From Gemmatimonadota bacterium (GTDB lineage Bacteria > Gemmatimonadota > Gemmatimonadetes > Gemmatimonadales > GWC2-71-9): a DNA stretch of 5,248 nucleotides. Below are positions 1-5,248 of the stretch, in pieces; positions within the stretch are counted from its first letter, which is position 1, and every line of letters starts with the position of its first letter. The translations under genes were made by a program, and so were the position numbers. The stretch is from positions 1 through 5,248 of the forward strand of contig QHUE01000079.1 of the NCBI GenBank assembly GCA_003221825.1. The letters are read 5' to 3'. A model generated the notes under the pieces. It saw nothing but the letters and a program-made list of their open reading frames with translations. It was not told where the DNA came from and did no database searches.

Positions 1-1105
1 ACCGGCGTGCTTTAGGGTCCGGCGGTCGTTTTGCCCACGCGCGCTGCAGCCCGCCCGTGAAGCGCAGAGCCGCTGCGGCGTCATCCCACACGCTGTACCA
101 CACGAGGGCGTCGCTCTTCGGCCCGAGCACCTGATAGCGGTCACCATCCCACCCCGTCGCGAGATTCGTTGCCTCGGCTTCGTCGCCGAGGAGTTGTTGA
201 AACAGCAGCCGGGTTTCGAACTCACCCAGGTTGTCTTCCCACTGGACGGTATCCGCTCCGCCCGGAGCAAAACGCACCTCGGTCGGCTCGTCGTGGGCCG
301 CGTAGCGCTCGGGGTGGAGGATCTGCTCCGTCGAGCGGGGCATGGAATCCAGCACGGAGCGGCCGAAGTACTTGTGCCGGAACCAGACGATGAAATCGGC
401 TCCGCCGAGGTATGGGAAGACGAGCCCTTCCCGCAGCCACAACGGCGCGCGCGCGAATTCTTTCATCTGCGCCTGCTGGGCCGCCATCGCGGATCGCTGC
501 TTCCAGAACCACCCGAGCGCGAATGTGTCCGGTTTCTGCTCCGGCATCAGCACGGGGATCTGCGCCACCGTCGCCTGGCCCTCCAAAATCGCCTGGGCCG
601 CCGAACGGCGATCGTTGGCGTGGCGTTGCGTGATGATCGAGTCGAGACGGACGTACTGATCCTGCAGCGCATGAACCAGCTCGTGCGACACGACGATGCG
701 CAGCTGAAACGGCTCGATGTCGGCGGGGATATACAGCGCATTCGAATCGGGATCGTAGTATCCGGCGATTTGCTCGGTGAGCAGATCGATCATCGTGGGC
801 CGGAGCTCGAGCGAATCGGGAATCAAGCCGAACAGACGCAGCGCCGATTGCAGTCCGGCGAGGTCGGCGGGCGGCAGGTCATCGTCGAACTTGTGGATGA
901 CGTAATCGCGGACCTGCGCGCGGCTGCGGCGCAGCACCAACGGCTCGTGTTTGAACGGGAGGCCGGTGGCCTGAGCGACGAGGGGCATCATGCGATGCAC
1001 CATGTCCTTCAGATCTGCCTCGCCCTGCACCGCCTGGGCGCGCTCGCGGCACCCCATGCTCAGCACGGCCACGACGACTCCGCCCAGCCAGATCAGCCGG
1101 CCCAC
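1..1105 (-). CDS. Putative zinc metallopeptidase with N-terminal lipoprotein-like export signal (partial, C-terminus beyond left edge)
   Basis: The frame is open for 368 codons from a GTG at 1105 to the window edge, where no stop is reached. Residues 141-145 read HELVH, followed by ALQDQY: the HExxH zinc motif in the HE-x-x-HALQDQ context of a poorly characterised bacterial metallopeptidase family. Glu175 in LEGQAT, 30 residues later, is the likely third zinc ligand (inference by analogy with gluzincins). EQIAGYYDPDSNALYIP (111-127) just before the motif, and GEFETRLLF and TGWDGDRYQV near the C-terminus, are also family-like. Residues 3-18 are a hydrophobic segment ending in SMGC; Cys19 could be lipidated, but the lipobox is weak. 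The protein is therefore probably exported. The GTG lies inside the end of the upstream AAA+ gene, with AAAGGG five bases before it, so translational coupling is likely. The substrate is unknown. The same frame is open upstream into the AAA+ gene only because of the frameshift at 1255-1260. A signal peptide buried in a fusion would not work, so a separate start is preferred. Confidence 0.8.
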   Translation of the reverse strand, partial: MGRLIWLGGVVVAVLSMGCRERAQAVQGEADLKDMVHRMMPLVAQATGLPFKHEPLVLRRSRAQVRDYVIHKFDDDLPPADLAGLQSALRLFGLIPDSLELRPTMIDLLTEQIAGYYDPDSNALYIPADIEPFQLRIVVSHELVHALQDQYVRLDSIITQRHANDRRSAAQAILEGQATVAQIPVLMPEQKPDTFALGWFWKQRSAMAAQQAQMKEFARAPLWLREGLVFPYLGGADFIVWFRHKYFGRSVLDSMPRSTEQILHPERYAAHDEPTEVRFAPGGADTVQWEDNLGEFETRLLFQQLLGDEAEATNLATGWDGDRYQVLGPKSDALVWYSVWDDAAAALRFTGGLQRAWAKRPPDPKARR

Positions 1106-2035
1106 TCGATCCCTTTGCCTGCCGCCATCCCGACGACGCGCGCGACTTCCTTCCCCGTGACCACCAGACCTTGCCGCTCGAGCTCGGCGCGGAGGCGGCG
1201 GTCGAGGTCGCCGCGCTGCTCTTCCAACGACGGGCGGCGAGGTGAAGCGGCGGCGGGGGGCGGCGATGATTGCGTGCGCACAGGCCTCGTCGAGCACGTC
1301 GATCGCTTTGTCGGGCCGCGCGCGGTCGGTGACAAAGCGGTCCGTGAGCACGATCGCGGCCTTGAGCGCGTCGTCCGCGATCGCCACGGCGTGATGGCGC
1401 TCGAGCCGCGGCCGGCGGGCCACGAGCACTTCCCAGGTCTGGATGGCATCCAGCTCTTCGATGGTGACGGGCTGAAAGCGCCGCTCCAGCGCGAGATCGG
1501 TCTTGATCCACTTGCTGTACTCCTCGCCCGTGGTCGCGCCGATCACGCGAATGTCGCCGCGTACGAGCGCCGGCTTCAACATGTTGGCGGCGTCCATCGC
1601 CGCGCCCATCGCGGTGCCTTGCCCGATGAGGTTGTGCAGCTCGTCCACGAACAGAATGAGATTGCGGTCGGCCTGCAGCGCCTGCACCAGACGCCGGATG
1701 CGGTCTTCGTACTGTCCGCGGAAGGACGTCCCGGCCAGCATCGAGACGTGGTCCAGGCCGAGGATGCGGGCATCCTTGAGCGCAGGCGGCACGTCACCGG
1801 CGGCGATCCGTTGCGCCAGGCCTTCCACGATCGCGGTCTTGCCGACGCCCGCCTTCCCGACGAGCGCCGCATTGTTCTTTCCTTGCCGCAACAGGATATC
1901 CACGACACGGGCGATCTCCGCGTCGCGACACTTTACCGGCTCGAGATCGCCGCGGCGCGCCTGTCCCGTGATGTCGATGCCGACGCGCTCCAGCACGTCA
2001 CCCGAATCGAAGAACCCTTCGAAGGGATTACCCAT
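1093..2035 (-). CDS. Single-domain ClpA/ClpB-like AAA+ ATPase (D1 module only), with an apparent 1-nt frameshift
   Basis: The ATG at 2035 begins MGNPFEGFFDSGDVL, 5 bases after the prepilin peptidase stop, with AAAGG in that gene's last codons as a possible ribosome site. The protein resembles the first ATPase domain of Clp/Hsp100 chaperones. It has Walker A GKAGVGKT (60-67), Walker B ILFVDE (127-132) followed by LHNLIGQG, sensor-1 region VIGATT (164-169), arginine-finger region LERRFQ (183-188), and PDKAIDVLDEA (241-251) in the small domain. There is no Clp N-domain, no second AAA+ domain and no ClpP-binding loop. Clp proteins usually have about 750-850 residues; this one has about 313. After residue 260 the plausible C-terminus is in the next frame: a charged helix (LEEQRGDLDRRLRAELERQ), then VVTGKEVARVVGMAAG and GIEWAG-stop. 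That resembles the VT-x-x-DIA-x-VV linker ahead of D2 in Clp proteins. Removing one base from the G6 run at 1255-1260 gives exactly 314 codons. The role is unknown; it is an ATP-driven remodeler by family. Confidence 0.8.
1255..1260. other. G6 homopolymer: site of apparent 1-nt insertion (frameshift) in the AAA+ gene
   Basis: On the minus strand this is a run of six C inside GCCGCCCCCCGCC. Upstream of it the AAA+ domain is read in the frame of the ATG at 2035. Downstream, the family-like C-terminus ending at the stop 1093-1095 is one base out of register. Five C instead of six would join them as IIAAPAAASPRRPSLEEQ. A sequencing or assembly length error is the simplest explanation. A real mutation, a phase-variable tract or slippage during expression cannot be excluded from one sequence. 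Confidence 0.75.
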
Positions 2036-2040
2036 CCCTG

Positions 2041-2811
2041 TCAGTCGCCTTTGAGAAAATGCCCATACCAGGCAATGATGGCGTCCCCGAACACGAATGC
2101 CACGACTGCGCCGACAGCGAGGAATACCCCGAACGGCACCAGTCGCTTCTTCCGGATCGACAGGGGAATGAAGATCAGGGAGCCGAGCGCGGCGCCGGCG
2201 AACACGGTGAGCAGCACGCCGTGCCATCCGACGAAGCTGCCCACCATGGCCATCATTTTCACATCTCCGCCGCCCATGGCTTCTTCCTTGAACACCCACG
2301 TCCCCGCCATCCCCACGAGCCAGAGCAGGACGAATCCCACGGCGGCGCCGAGCAGCGCCTGGAGGAACCCGGGCACGCCGCCGCCGAGCGCGAGCAGCAG
2401 GCCGATCACGAGGCCGCCCCAAGTAAACTCGTCCGGAATGATGTAGTGGCGGGCGTCGGTGATCGCGATGCCGAGCAGAATCGTGCCGAACAGCGCGGCG
2501 GCCACGGCGTGCAGCGTAGTGCCATACGCGAGGACGGACGCGCCGAACAGGAGGCCGACCAGCGCTTCGATCAGCGGGTACTGTTGCGAGATCGGCTTGT
2601 GACACCAGCGGCATTTGCCGCGCAGCCACAACCACGAGAAGAGGGGGATGTTGTCGCGCCAGGCGATCGGCTGCTTGCAGTGCGGACAGGTCGAGCGCGG
2701 CCGCAGCAGCGATTGATCGCGCGGCAGCCGCAGAATACAGACGTTGAGGAAGCTCCCGAAGCAGAGGCCGAGCAGGAACGCGCCGATGACGATGACGATG
2801 TCAGCGCCCAC
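2041..2811 (-). CDS. pilD: Prepilin peptidase / N-methyltransferase, family A24 (PilD/GspO type)
   Basis: This 256-residue integral inner-membrane aspartic protease cleaves the leader of type IV pilin and type II secretion pseudopilin precursors and, in bifunctional members, N-methylates the new N-terminus. The start is the classic GSFLNVCILRLP segment (19-30). The cytoplasmic zinc-binding loop has both cysteine pairs, CPHC (42-45) and CRWC (67-70), typical of the bifunctional enzyme. Catalytic aspartates are Asp119 in TDARHYIIPD and Asp183 in GGGDVK. The rest is a series of hydrophobic helices, and the length is near the usual 250-290. Translation starts at a GTG overlapping the methyltransferase 3' end by 11 bases, with GAGG six bases upstream, so coupling is likely. 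The gene ends 5 bases before the AAA+ ATPase. No pilin or secretion gene is in the window, so the pilus or secretion system it serves cannot be told. All key residues are present. Confidence 0.96.
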   Translation of the reverse strand: MGADIVIVIGAFLLGLCFGSFLNVCILRLPRDQSLLRPRSTCPHCKQPIAWRDNIPLFSWLWLRGKCRWCHKPISQQYPLIEALVGLLFGASVLAYGTTLHAVAAALFGTILLGIAITDARHYIIPDEFTWGGLVIGLLLALGGGVPGFLQALLGAAVGFVLLWLVGMAGTWVFKEEAMGGGDVKMMAMVGSFVGWHGVLLTVFAGAALGSLIFIPLSIRKKRLVPFGVFLAVGAVVAFVFGDAIIAWYGHFLKGD

Positions 2812-3598
2812 GCAGCACCTCGTAGAGCAGGATACCGGCCGCGACGGCGACGTTGAGCGACTCGGCGCCGCGCGCGAGCGGAATCGCGACGCGTTGCGCC
2901 GCGATGGCGTTGAGCTGCGGCCGGATCCCCGCGCCTTCGTTTCCCACGATCACCGCAATGAGCTCCGTGCGTGATTGTCTGGCATCGAGCGCGCGGGCGA
3001 GCGGCACACCGTCCGCCGCTGACGCCCACAAGGTGATGTCGTGCTCGCGCGCCCATGCAATAAAGGGTCCATCGTCGAGCTGGACGACGGGGTGCCGGAA
3101 CGTGGCGCCCATCGCCGCCCGCAACGCTTTCGGATTCATCGGATCCGCGCTGCCGCGCAGCAGCAGGCTCGCCGCGGCACCGAGCGCGTGCGCCGTGCGG
3201 ATCAGGGTCCCGACGTTGCCGGGATCCTGCACGCCGTCGACGACGAGCAGCGGCCCACCGGCAATATCCGCCAGCGCCCAGGTGCGCGGCTGTACGATCG
3301 CCAGGATCCCTTGCGGCGTCTCGGTGCCCGCAAGGTCGCCGAACGTGCGCGCGCCGACCTCCTCGACCGCGACGGCGTGGCTCGCCAGTTCGGCGGTCAG
3401 CGCCTGGCCGCGGGTCGTCCGCGCCAGCTCCGGGGACACCAGCGCGCCTTTGAATTCGAGGCCGGCCGCGAGCGCTTCTTCGACCAGCCGCACCCCTTCC
3501 ACGACGGCCAGGCCGCGCCGGCCTCGCGCCTTGCGGCGTTGAAGGTCGCGCACGGTAGACTGCAGATTACTCCGGATGTGCCCTCTCGTGCTGGTCAC
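2801..3598 (-). CDS. SpoU/TrmH-family RNA 2'-O-methyltransferase
   Basis: This is a SAM-dependent methyltransferase of the SPOUT superfamily, which places 2'-O-methyl groups on rRNA or tRNA ribose. The N-terminus (IRSNLQSTVRDLQRRKAR, then VVEGVRLVEEAL) resembles the L30e-like RNA-binding domain of RlmB/TsnR-type enzymes. The C-terminal domain has motif 1, DGVQDPGNVGTLIRTA (121-136, with Asn128 and Arg134), motif 2, VGNEGAGI (218-225), and motif 3, IPLARGAESLNVAVA (239-253), which forms the trefoil knot. A GTG at 3598 gives 265 residues, normal for the family, and has AGG seven bases upstream. The frame stays open to an ATG at 4195, but that extension runs antisense through thiD and has no family resemblance, so it was rejected. 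The exact RNA target cannot be told from sequence. It is the first gene of the minus-strand cluster and is divergent from thiD. Confidence 0.93.
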   Translation of the reverse strand: MTSTRGHIRSNLQSTVRDLQRRKARGRRGLAVVEGVRLVEEALAAGLEFKGALVSPELARTTRGQALTAELASHAVAVEEVGARTFGDLAGTETPQGILAIVQPRTWALADIAGGPLLVVDGVQDPGNVGTLIRTAHALGAAASLLLRGSADPMNPKALRAAMGATFRHPVVQLDDGPFIAWAREHDITLWASAADGVPLARALDARQSRTELIAVIVGNEGAGIRPQLNAIAAQRVAIPLARGAESLNVAVAAGILLYEVLRGR

Positions 3599-3628
3599 GT
3601 GTGCACCTAAGATGACTTGGGCCCATTC
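3599..3628. promoter_or_regulatory. Short divergent intergenic region between the methyltransferase gene and thiD
   Basis: Only 30 bases separate the two divergent starts, so promoters for both directions must lie partly inside the opposite gene, or one transcript must be nearly leaderless. TAAGAT at 3608-3613 is a weak -10-like match for thiD with no convincing -35. The minus-strand copy carries the methyltransferase ribosome site (AGG, seven bases before GTG). CACGTG (3596-3601) and GTGCAC (3601-3606) are adjacent 6-base palindromes, too short to call an operator. No THI-box riboswitch can fit here. Confidence 0.4.
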
Positions 3629-4441
3629 ATGAGGATAGCCCTGACCATCGCCGGCTCGGACTCGGGAGGCGCCGCCGGCATGCAGGCCGACCTCAAAACC
3701 TTCCATCAGTTCGGCGTCTTCGGAACGAGCGCGATCACGGCGGTCACGGCGCAGAACACCCTCGGTGTCTCCGCCTGGCAGGCGCTGCCCGCGGCGCTCG
3801 TCGCGCGGCAGATCGACGCGCTTGCGGATGACCTGCGGCCCGCCGCGCTCAAGAGCGGCATGCTGGGATCCCGGGAGATCGTGGAAATCGTTGCGGAACG
3901 CATCGGCCATCATCGTCTCACGACCTACGTGCTCGACCCCGTGATGGTGGCAACGTCGGGCGACCGCCTGCTCGACCGCGATGCCGAGCAGGTGATCGCG
4001 CGCCGGTTGGTGCCGCTCGCACTCCTCGTGACGCCGAATCTGAATGAAGCGGAGATCCTCGTCGACGCTCCGGTACGGACGCCGGAGCAGATGGCGCACG
4101 CGGGCCGGGCGCTCGTGCGGATGGGCGCGCGCGCCGCGCTCGTGAAAGGCGGGCATCTCGCGGACCCGGCGACGATCGTCGATGTGCTGGTGCACGACGG
4201 CTCAGTACGCCGTTTTCCTCACGAGCGTATCGACACGACCTCGACGCACGGGACCGGCTGCACGTTGTCGGCGGCGATTACGGCCGGTCTCGCGCTCGGC
4301 CGTCCGCTCGAGCAGGCCGTGGCCGACGGGCTCGACTTTGTGCATCGGGCAATGGCCGCGGCGCCGGGTCTCGGGCGAGGGCATGGACCGCTCAACCATT
4401 TTGTGCCGGCACCGCCGAGGCCGCCGAGTGAGGGGTTGTGA
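3629..4441 (+). CDS. thiD: Hydroxymethylpyrimidine / phosphomethylpyrimidine kinase
   Basis: ThiD is cytosolic and phosphorylates 4-amino-5-hydroxymethyl-2-methylpyrimidine (HMP) and then HMP-phosphate to the diphosphate, which feeds thiamine-phosphate synthase. The 270-residue protein matches the family's length and has its motifs in order: IAGSDSGGAAGMQADLKTF (7-25), VTAQNT (39-44), KSGMLGS (75-81), VLDPVMVATSG (101-111), LVTPNLNEAEIL (133-144), VKGGH (172-176), the anion-hole motif THGTGCTLSAAI (206-217) with Cys211 after GTG, and GHGPLNHF (251-258) at the end. The ATG at 3629 gives the canonical MRIALTIAGSDSGG start. A TTG four codons upstream (3617) is possible but adds nothing family-like. 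The Shine-Dalgarno match is poor. No other thiamine gene is nearby, so it seems to be a stand-alone or salvage copy here. The last 11 residues are a proline-rich tail. Confidence 0.96.
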   Translation: MRIALTIAGSDSGGAAGMQADLKTFHQFGVFGTSAITAVTAQNTLGVSAWQALPAALVARQIDALADDLRPAALKSGMLGSREIVEIVAERIGHHRLTTYVLDPVMVATSGDRLLDRDAEQVIARRLVPLALLVTPNLNEAEILVDAPVRTPEQMAHAGRALVRMGARAALVKGGHLADPATIVDVLVHDGSVRRFPHERIDTTSTHGTGCTLSAAITAGLALGRPLEQAVADGLDFVHRAMAAAPGLGRGHGPLNHFVPAPPRPPSEGL

Positions 4442-4475
4442 CCGCGTATGAATGATTTGAGGTGAATGGATTTGG

Positions 4476-4496
4476 TCCGCTCGAACGTCCAGCGGA
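4476..4496. repeat. Inverted repeat / hairpin (6-bp perfect arms, 9-nt loop) between thiD and the RAYT gene
   Basis: TCCGCT (4476-4481) and AGCGGA (4491-4496) are exact reverse complements around a 9-base spacer, and a G-T pair can extend the stem by one. It lies 35 bases after the thiD stop and 15 bases before the transposase start. No T-run follows, so it is not a standard intrinsic terminator. Its place beside a RAYT gene makes a REP-like palindrome or transposon-end hairpin possible. Only one copy is seen in this window, and the GTAG/GGAG-type foot tetranucleotide typical of REPs is not evident. Confidence 0.45.
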
Positions 4497-4510
4497 TATC
4501 ATCGTGAGAC

Positions 4511-5044
4511 GTGCAAACCGAACTCGGCACATCGAGGCATGGCCGCAGGTCCATCCGGCTCAGCCACTTCGACTATCGTCGGGACGGTGCGTACTTCGTC
4601 ACCATTTGCGCCTATGAGCGCGCGACACTCTTTGGCTCTGTCGCCCACGGCCAAATGCTACTGTCCAACGTGGGGGAAATCGTTCGCGACTGTTGGTTTG
4701 AGATTCCCCTTCACTTCCCAAACGTTGTTCTAGACCAATTCATCGTCATGCCGGATCACGTACATGGAATCATTGTGATCCGGTCCGATCCGTCGAAGAC
4801 TCGTCCTCGGCTCCGCGATTCAATGCCTCGCCGATTCGGCGGTGCGCTCCCAGGTTCGCTCGCAACAATTGTTGGCGTTTTCAAATCGTACGTCACCAAG
4901 CGCGTCTTGAAGGCCGAGGGGATTCGATGGGTTTGGCAGCGAAATTATTACGAATCGGTCATCCGTAATAACCCCTACCATGCGTCGCGAACGGATCCAT
5001 TGTTTTATCCGACGATCACGGATTCCACCAGTAGGTCGCCTTGA
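4511..5044 (+). CDS. REP-associated tyrosine transposase (RAYT; Y1/IS200-like HUH), shortened C-terminus
   Basis: RAYTs are single-domain HUH nucleases related to IS200/IS605 TnpA that cut single-stranded REP palindromes. The 177-residue protein has the typical opening RRSIRLSHFDYRRDGAYFVTIC (12-33, shown with one break at Y22/R23), then VMPDHVHGIIVI (79-90) with His83 and His85 as metal ligands, and VWQRNYYESVIRN (141-153), where Tyr146/Tyr147 are candidate nucleophiles. The usual RIR-x-YI-x-x-NP helix after IRN seems missing: the text goes from IRN directly to NPYHASRTDP, as if about 14 codons were lost in frame. The final residues overlap the neighbouring gene. The GTG at 4511 is the only start between the in-frame TGA at 4505 and the conserved RRSIRL. 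GC is far lower than in neighbours: a hand count of 4681-4740 gives 28/60 against 50/60 for 4081-4140 in thiD. This supports horizontal acquisition. Activity is uncertain. Confidence 0.9.
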   Translation: MQTELGTSRHGRRSIRLSHFDYRRDGAYFVTICAYERATLFGSVAHGQMLLSNVGEIVRDCWFEIPLHFPNVVLDQFIVMPDHVHGIIVIRSDPSKTRPRLRDSMPRRFGGALPGSLATIVGVFKSYVTKRVLKAEGIRWVWQRNYYESVIRNNPYHASRTDPLFYPTITDSTSRSP

Positions 5045-5248
5045 TCATGAAGATGTTCTCCGCCGGCGCGCGCAGCATGCTCCCCATCGATGAGCCGAAC
5101 CTGAAGCCGCCGTTGTCGTCGGCGGCGGAGCGGCTCTGCGTCCACACGAAGTACAGCGTCGAACCGGGCATGTACTCCCAGCGCAGCACGGCGTTGCCGC
5201 GCAGCGACTTGAAGTTGAAATCGGGCTTGCCGAATGAGAACGGCTGCA
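5016..5248 (-). CDS. DUF5916-type protein, C-terminal fragment (runs off right edge)
   Basis: The minus-strand frame gives 76 residues and a TGA stop at 5016-5018. It contains PDFNFKSLRGNAVLRWEY (visible residues 8-25) followed by MPGSTLYFVWTQSRS (26-40). This FNF-x-S-x-R-x-NAVLRWEY-x-PGSTL pattern is, from memory, characteristic of the C-terminus of DUF5916 proteins. These are large surface-associated proteins of Gemmatimonadota, Acidobacteriota and Bacteroidota, usually with an N-terminal carbohydrate-binding-like domain. The end, NIFMIKATYWWNP, alternates hydrophobic and polar residues and could be a last outer-membrane beta strand (inference). No function is established for the family. 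The start lies outside the window. Its last 29 bases overlap the convergent RAYT gene, whose insertion seems to have left the stop codon intact. Confidence 0.8.
   Translation of the reverse strand, partial: QPFSFGKPDFNFKSLRGNAVLRWEYMPGSTLYFVWTQSRSAADDNGGFRFGSSMGSMLRAPAENIFMIKATYWWNP

Larger units (their letters stand above)
4442..5044. mobile_element. Probable RAYT-carrying insertion of foreign, lower-GC DNA (limits uncertain)
   Basis: Base composition drops sharply after thiD and recovers where the DUF5916-type gene begins. The segment holds the hairpin at 4476-4496 and the RAYT gene. No target-site duplication or terminal repeats could be found by eye, so the limits are simply the neighbouring gene ends. 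RAYT genes are commonly domesticated single copies rather than mobile IS elements; the call means transferred DNA, not proven mobility. Confidence 0.45.

Noticed and set aside
879..1511. A 210-codon minus-strand open frame spanning the AAA+/metallopeptidase junction.
   Set aside because: It is in the third minus-strand frame, matches neither gene, and is an Arg/Ala/Gly-rich shadow.
194..2446. A 750-codon plus-strand open frame across the metallopeptidase, AAA+ and prepilin peptidase genes.
   Set aside because: It is antisense to three genes with clear family motifs, and its His/Arg/Gln-rich translation has no domain-like pattern. High GC content readily keeps such shadow frames open.
2059..2856. 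A 265-codon plus-strand open frame antisense to the prepilin peptidase.
   Set aside because: Its Glu/Arg/His-rich composition is the antisense of hydrophobic membrane helices; the minus-strand frame has both cysteine pairs and both catalytic aspartates.
3599..4195. N-terminal extension of the RNA methyltransferase to an ATG at 4195 (464 residues in all).
   Set aside because: The extension is wholly antisense to thiD, which has every family motif, and the methyltransferase domain is complete from the GTG at 3598.
4476..4496. Intrinsic terminator for thiD.
   Set aside because: The stem is only six base pairs with a nine-base loop and no T-run follows on either strand.
4219..4554. A 111-codon minus-strand frame across the thiD end and the RAYT start.
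   Set aside because: It is antisense to two well-supported genes and its translation shows no recognisable motif.
5109..5130. GC-rich hairpin around GCCGCCGTTGTCGTCGGCGGC.
   Set aside because: It lies inside the DUF5916-type coding sequence, where it encodes an Ala-Ala-Asp-Asp-Asn-Gly-Gly stretch; codon bias explains the self-complementarity.

Overview
This is a GC-rich bacterial window (roughly two-thirds G+C by eye, with some lines above 80%) carrying seven recognisable genes, two of them cut by the window edges. GC content, GTG starts, a DUF5916-type protein and a HELVHALQ-type metallopeptidase all fit an environmental soil or sediment lineage such as Gemmatimonadota or Acidobacteriota. 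This taxonomic guess is inference only.

Left and centre (about 1-3598, minus strand): a compact four-gene cluster, read right to left. It runs from a SpoU/TrmH-family RNA methyltransferase, to a complete prepilin peptidase (PilD/GspO, family A24), to a short Clp-like AAA+ ATPase with only the first ATPase domain, to a putative zinc metallopeptidase with an N-terminal export signal that runs off the left edge. The genes overlap or sit 5 bases apart, so they are probably co-transcribed and translationally coupled.

The AAA+ gene has an apparent one-base insertion in a run of six G (1255-1260). The family-like C-terminal end lies in the shifted frame. The unshifted frame stays open straight into the metallopeptidase gene, so a simple gene caller would report one false AAA-peptidase fusion of more than 670 codons.

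Right of centre (3629-4441, plus strand): thiD, the HMP/HMP-phosphate kinase of thiamine synthesis, is divergent from the methyltransferase across only 30 bases. It is followed by a short gap with a perfect 6-bp inverted repeat, then by a REP-associated tyrosine transposase (RAYT) of clearly lower GC (4511-5044). The RAYT has an HVH motif and a YYE motif but a shortened, atypical C-terminus. Its 3' end overlaps by 29 bases the convergent 3' end of a DUF5916-type protein gene that runs off the right edge.

No rRNA, tRNA, CRISPR array or convincing riboswitch was seen. Most long plus-strand ORFs over positions 169-3600 are shadows of the minus-strand genes. The most useful points for a second look are the hidden frameshift, the D1-only Clp-like ATPase coupled to prepilin peptidase and an exported metallopeptidase, and the RAYT with its candidate palindrome.
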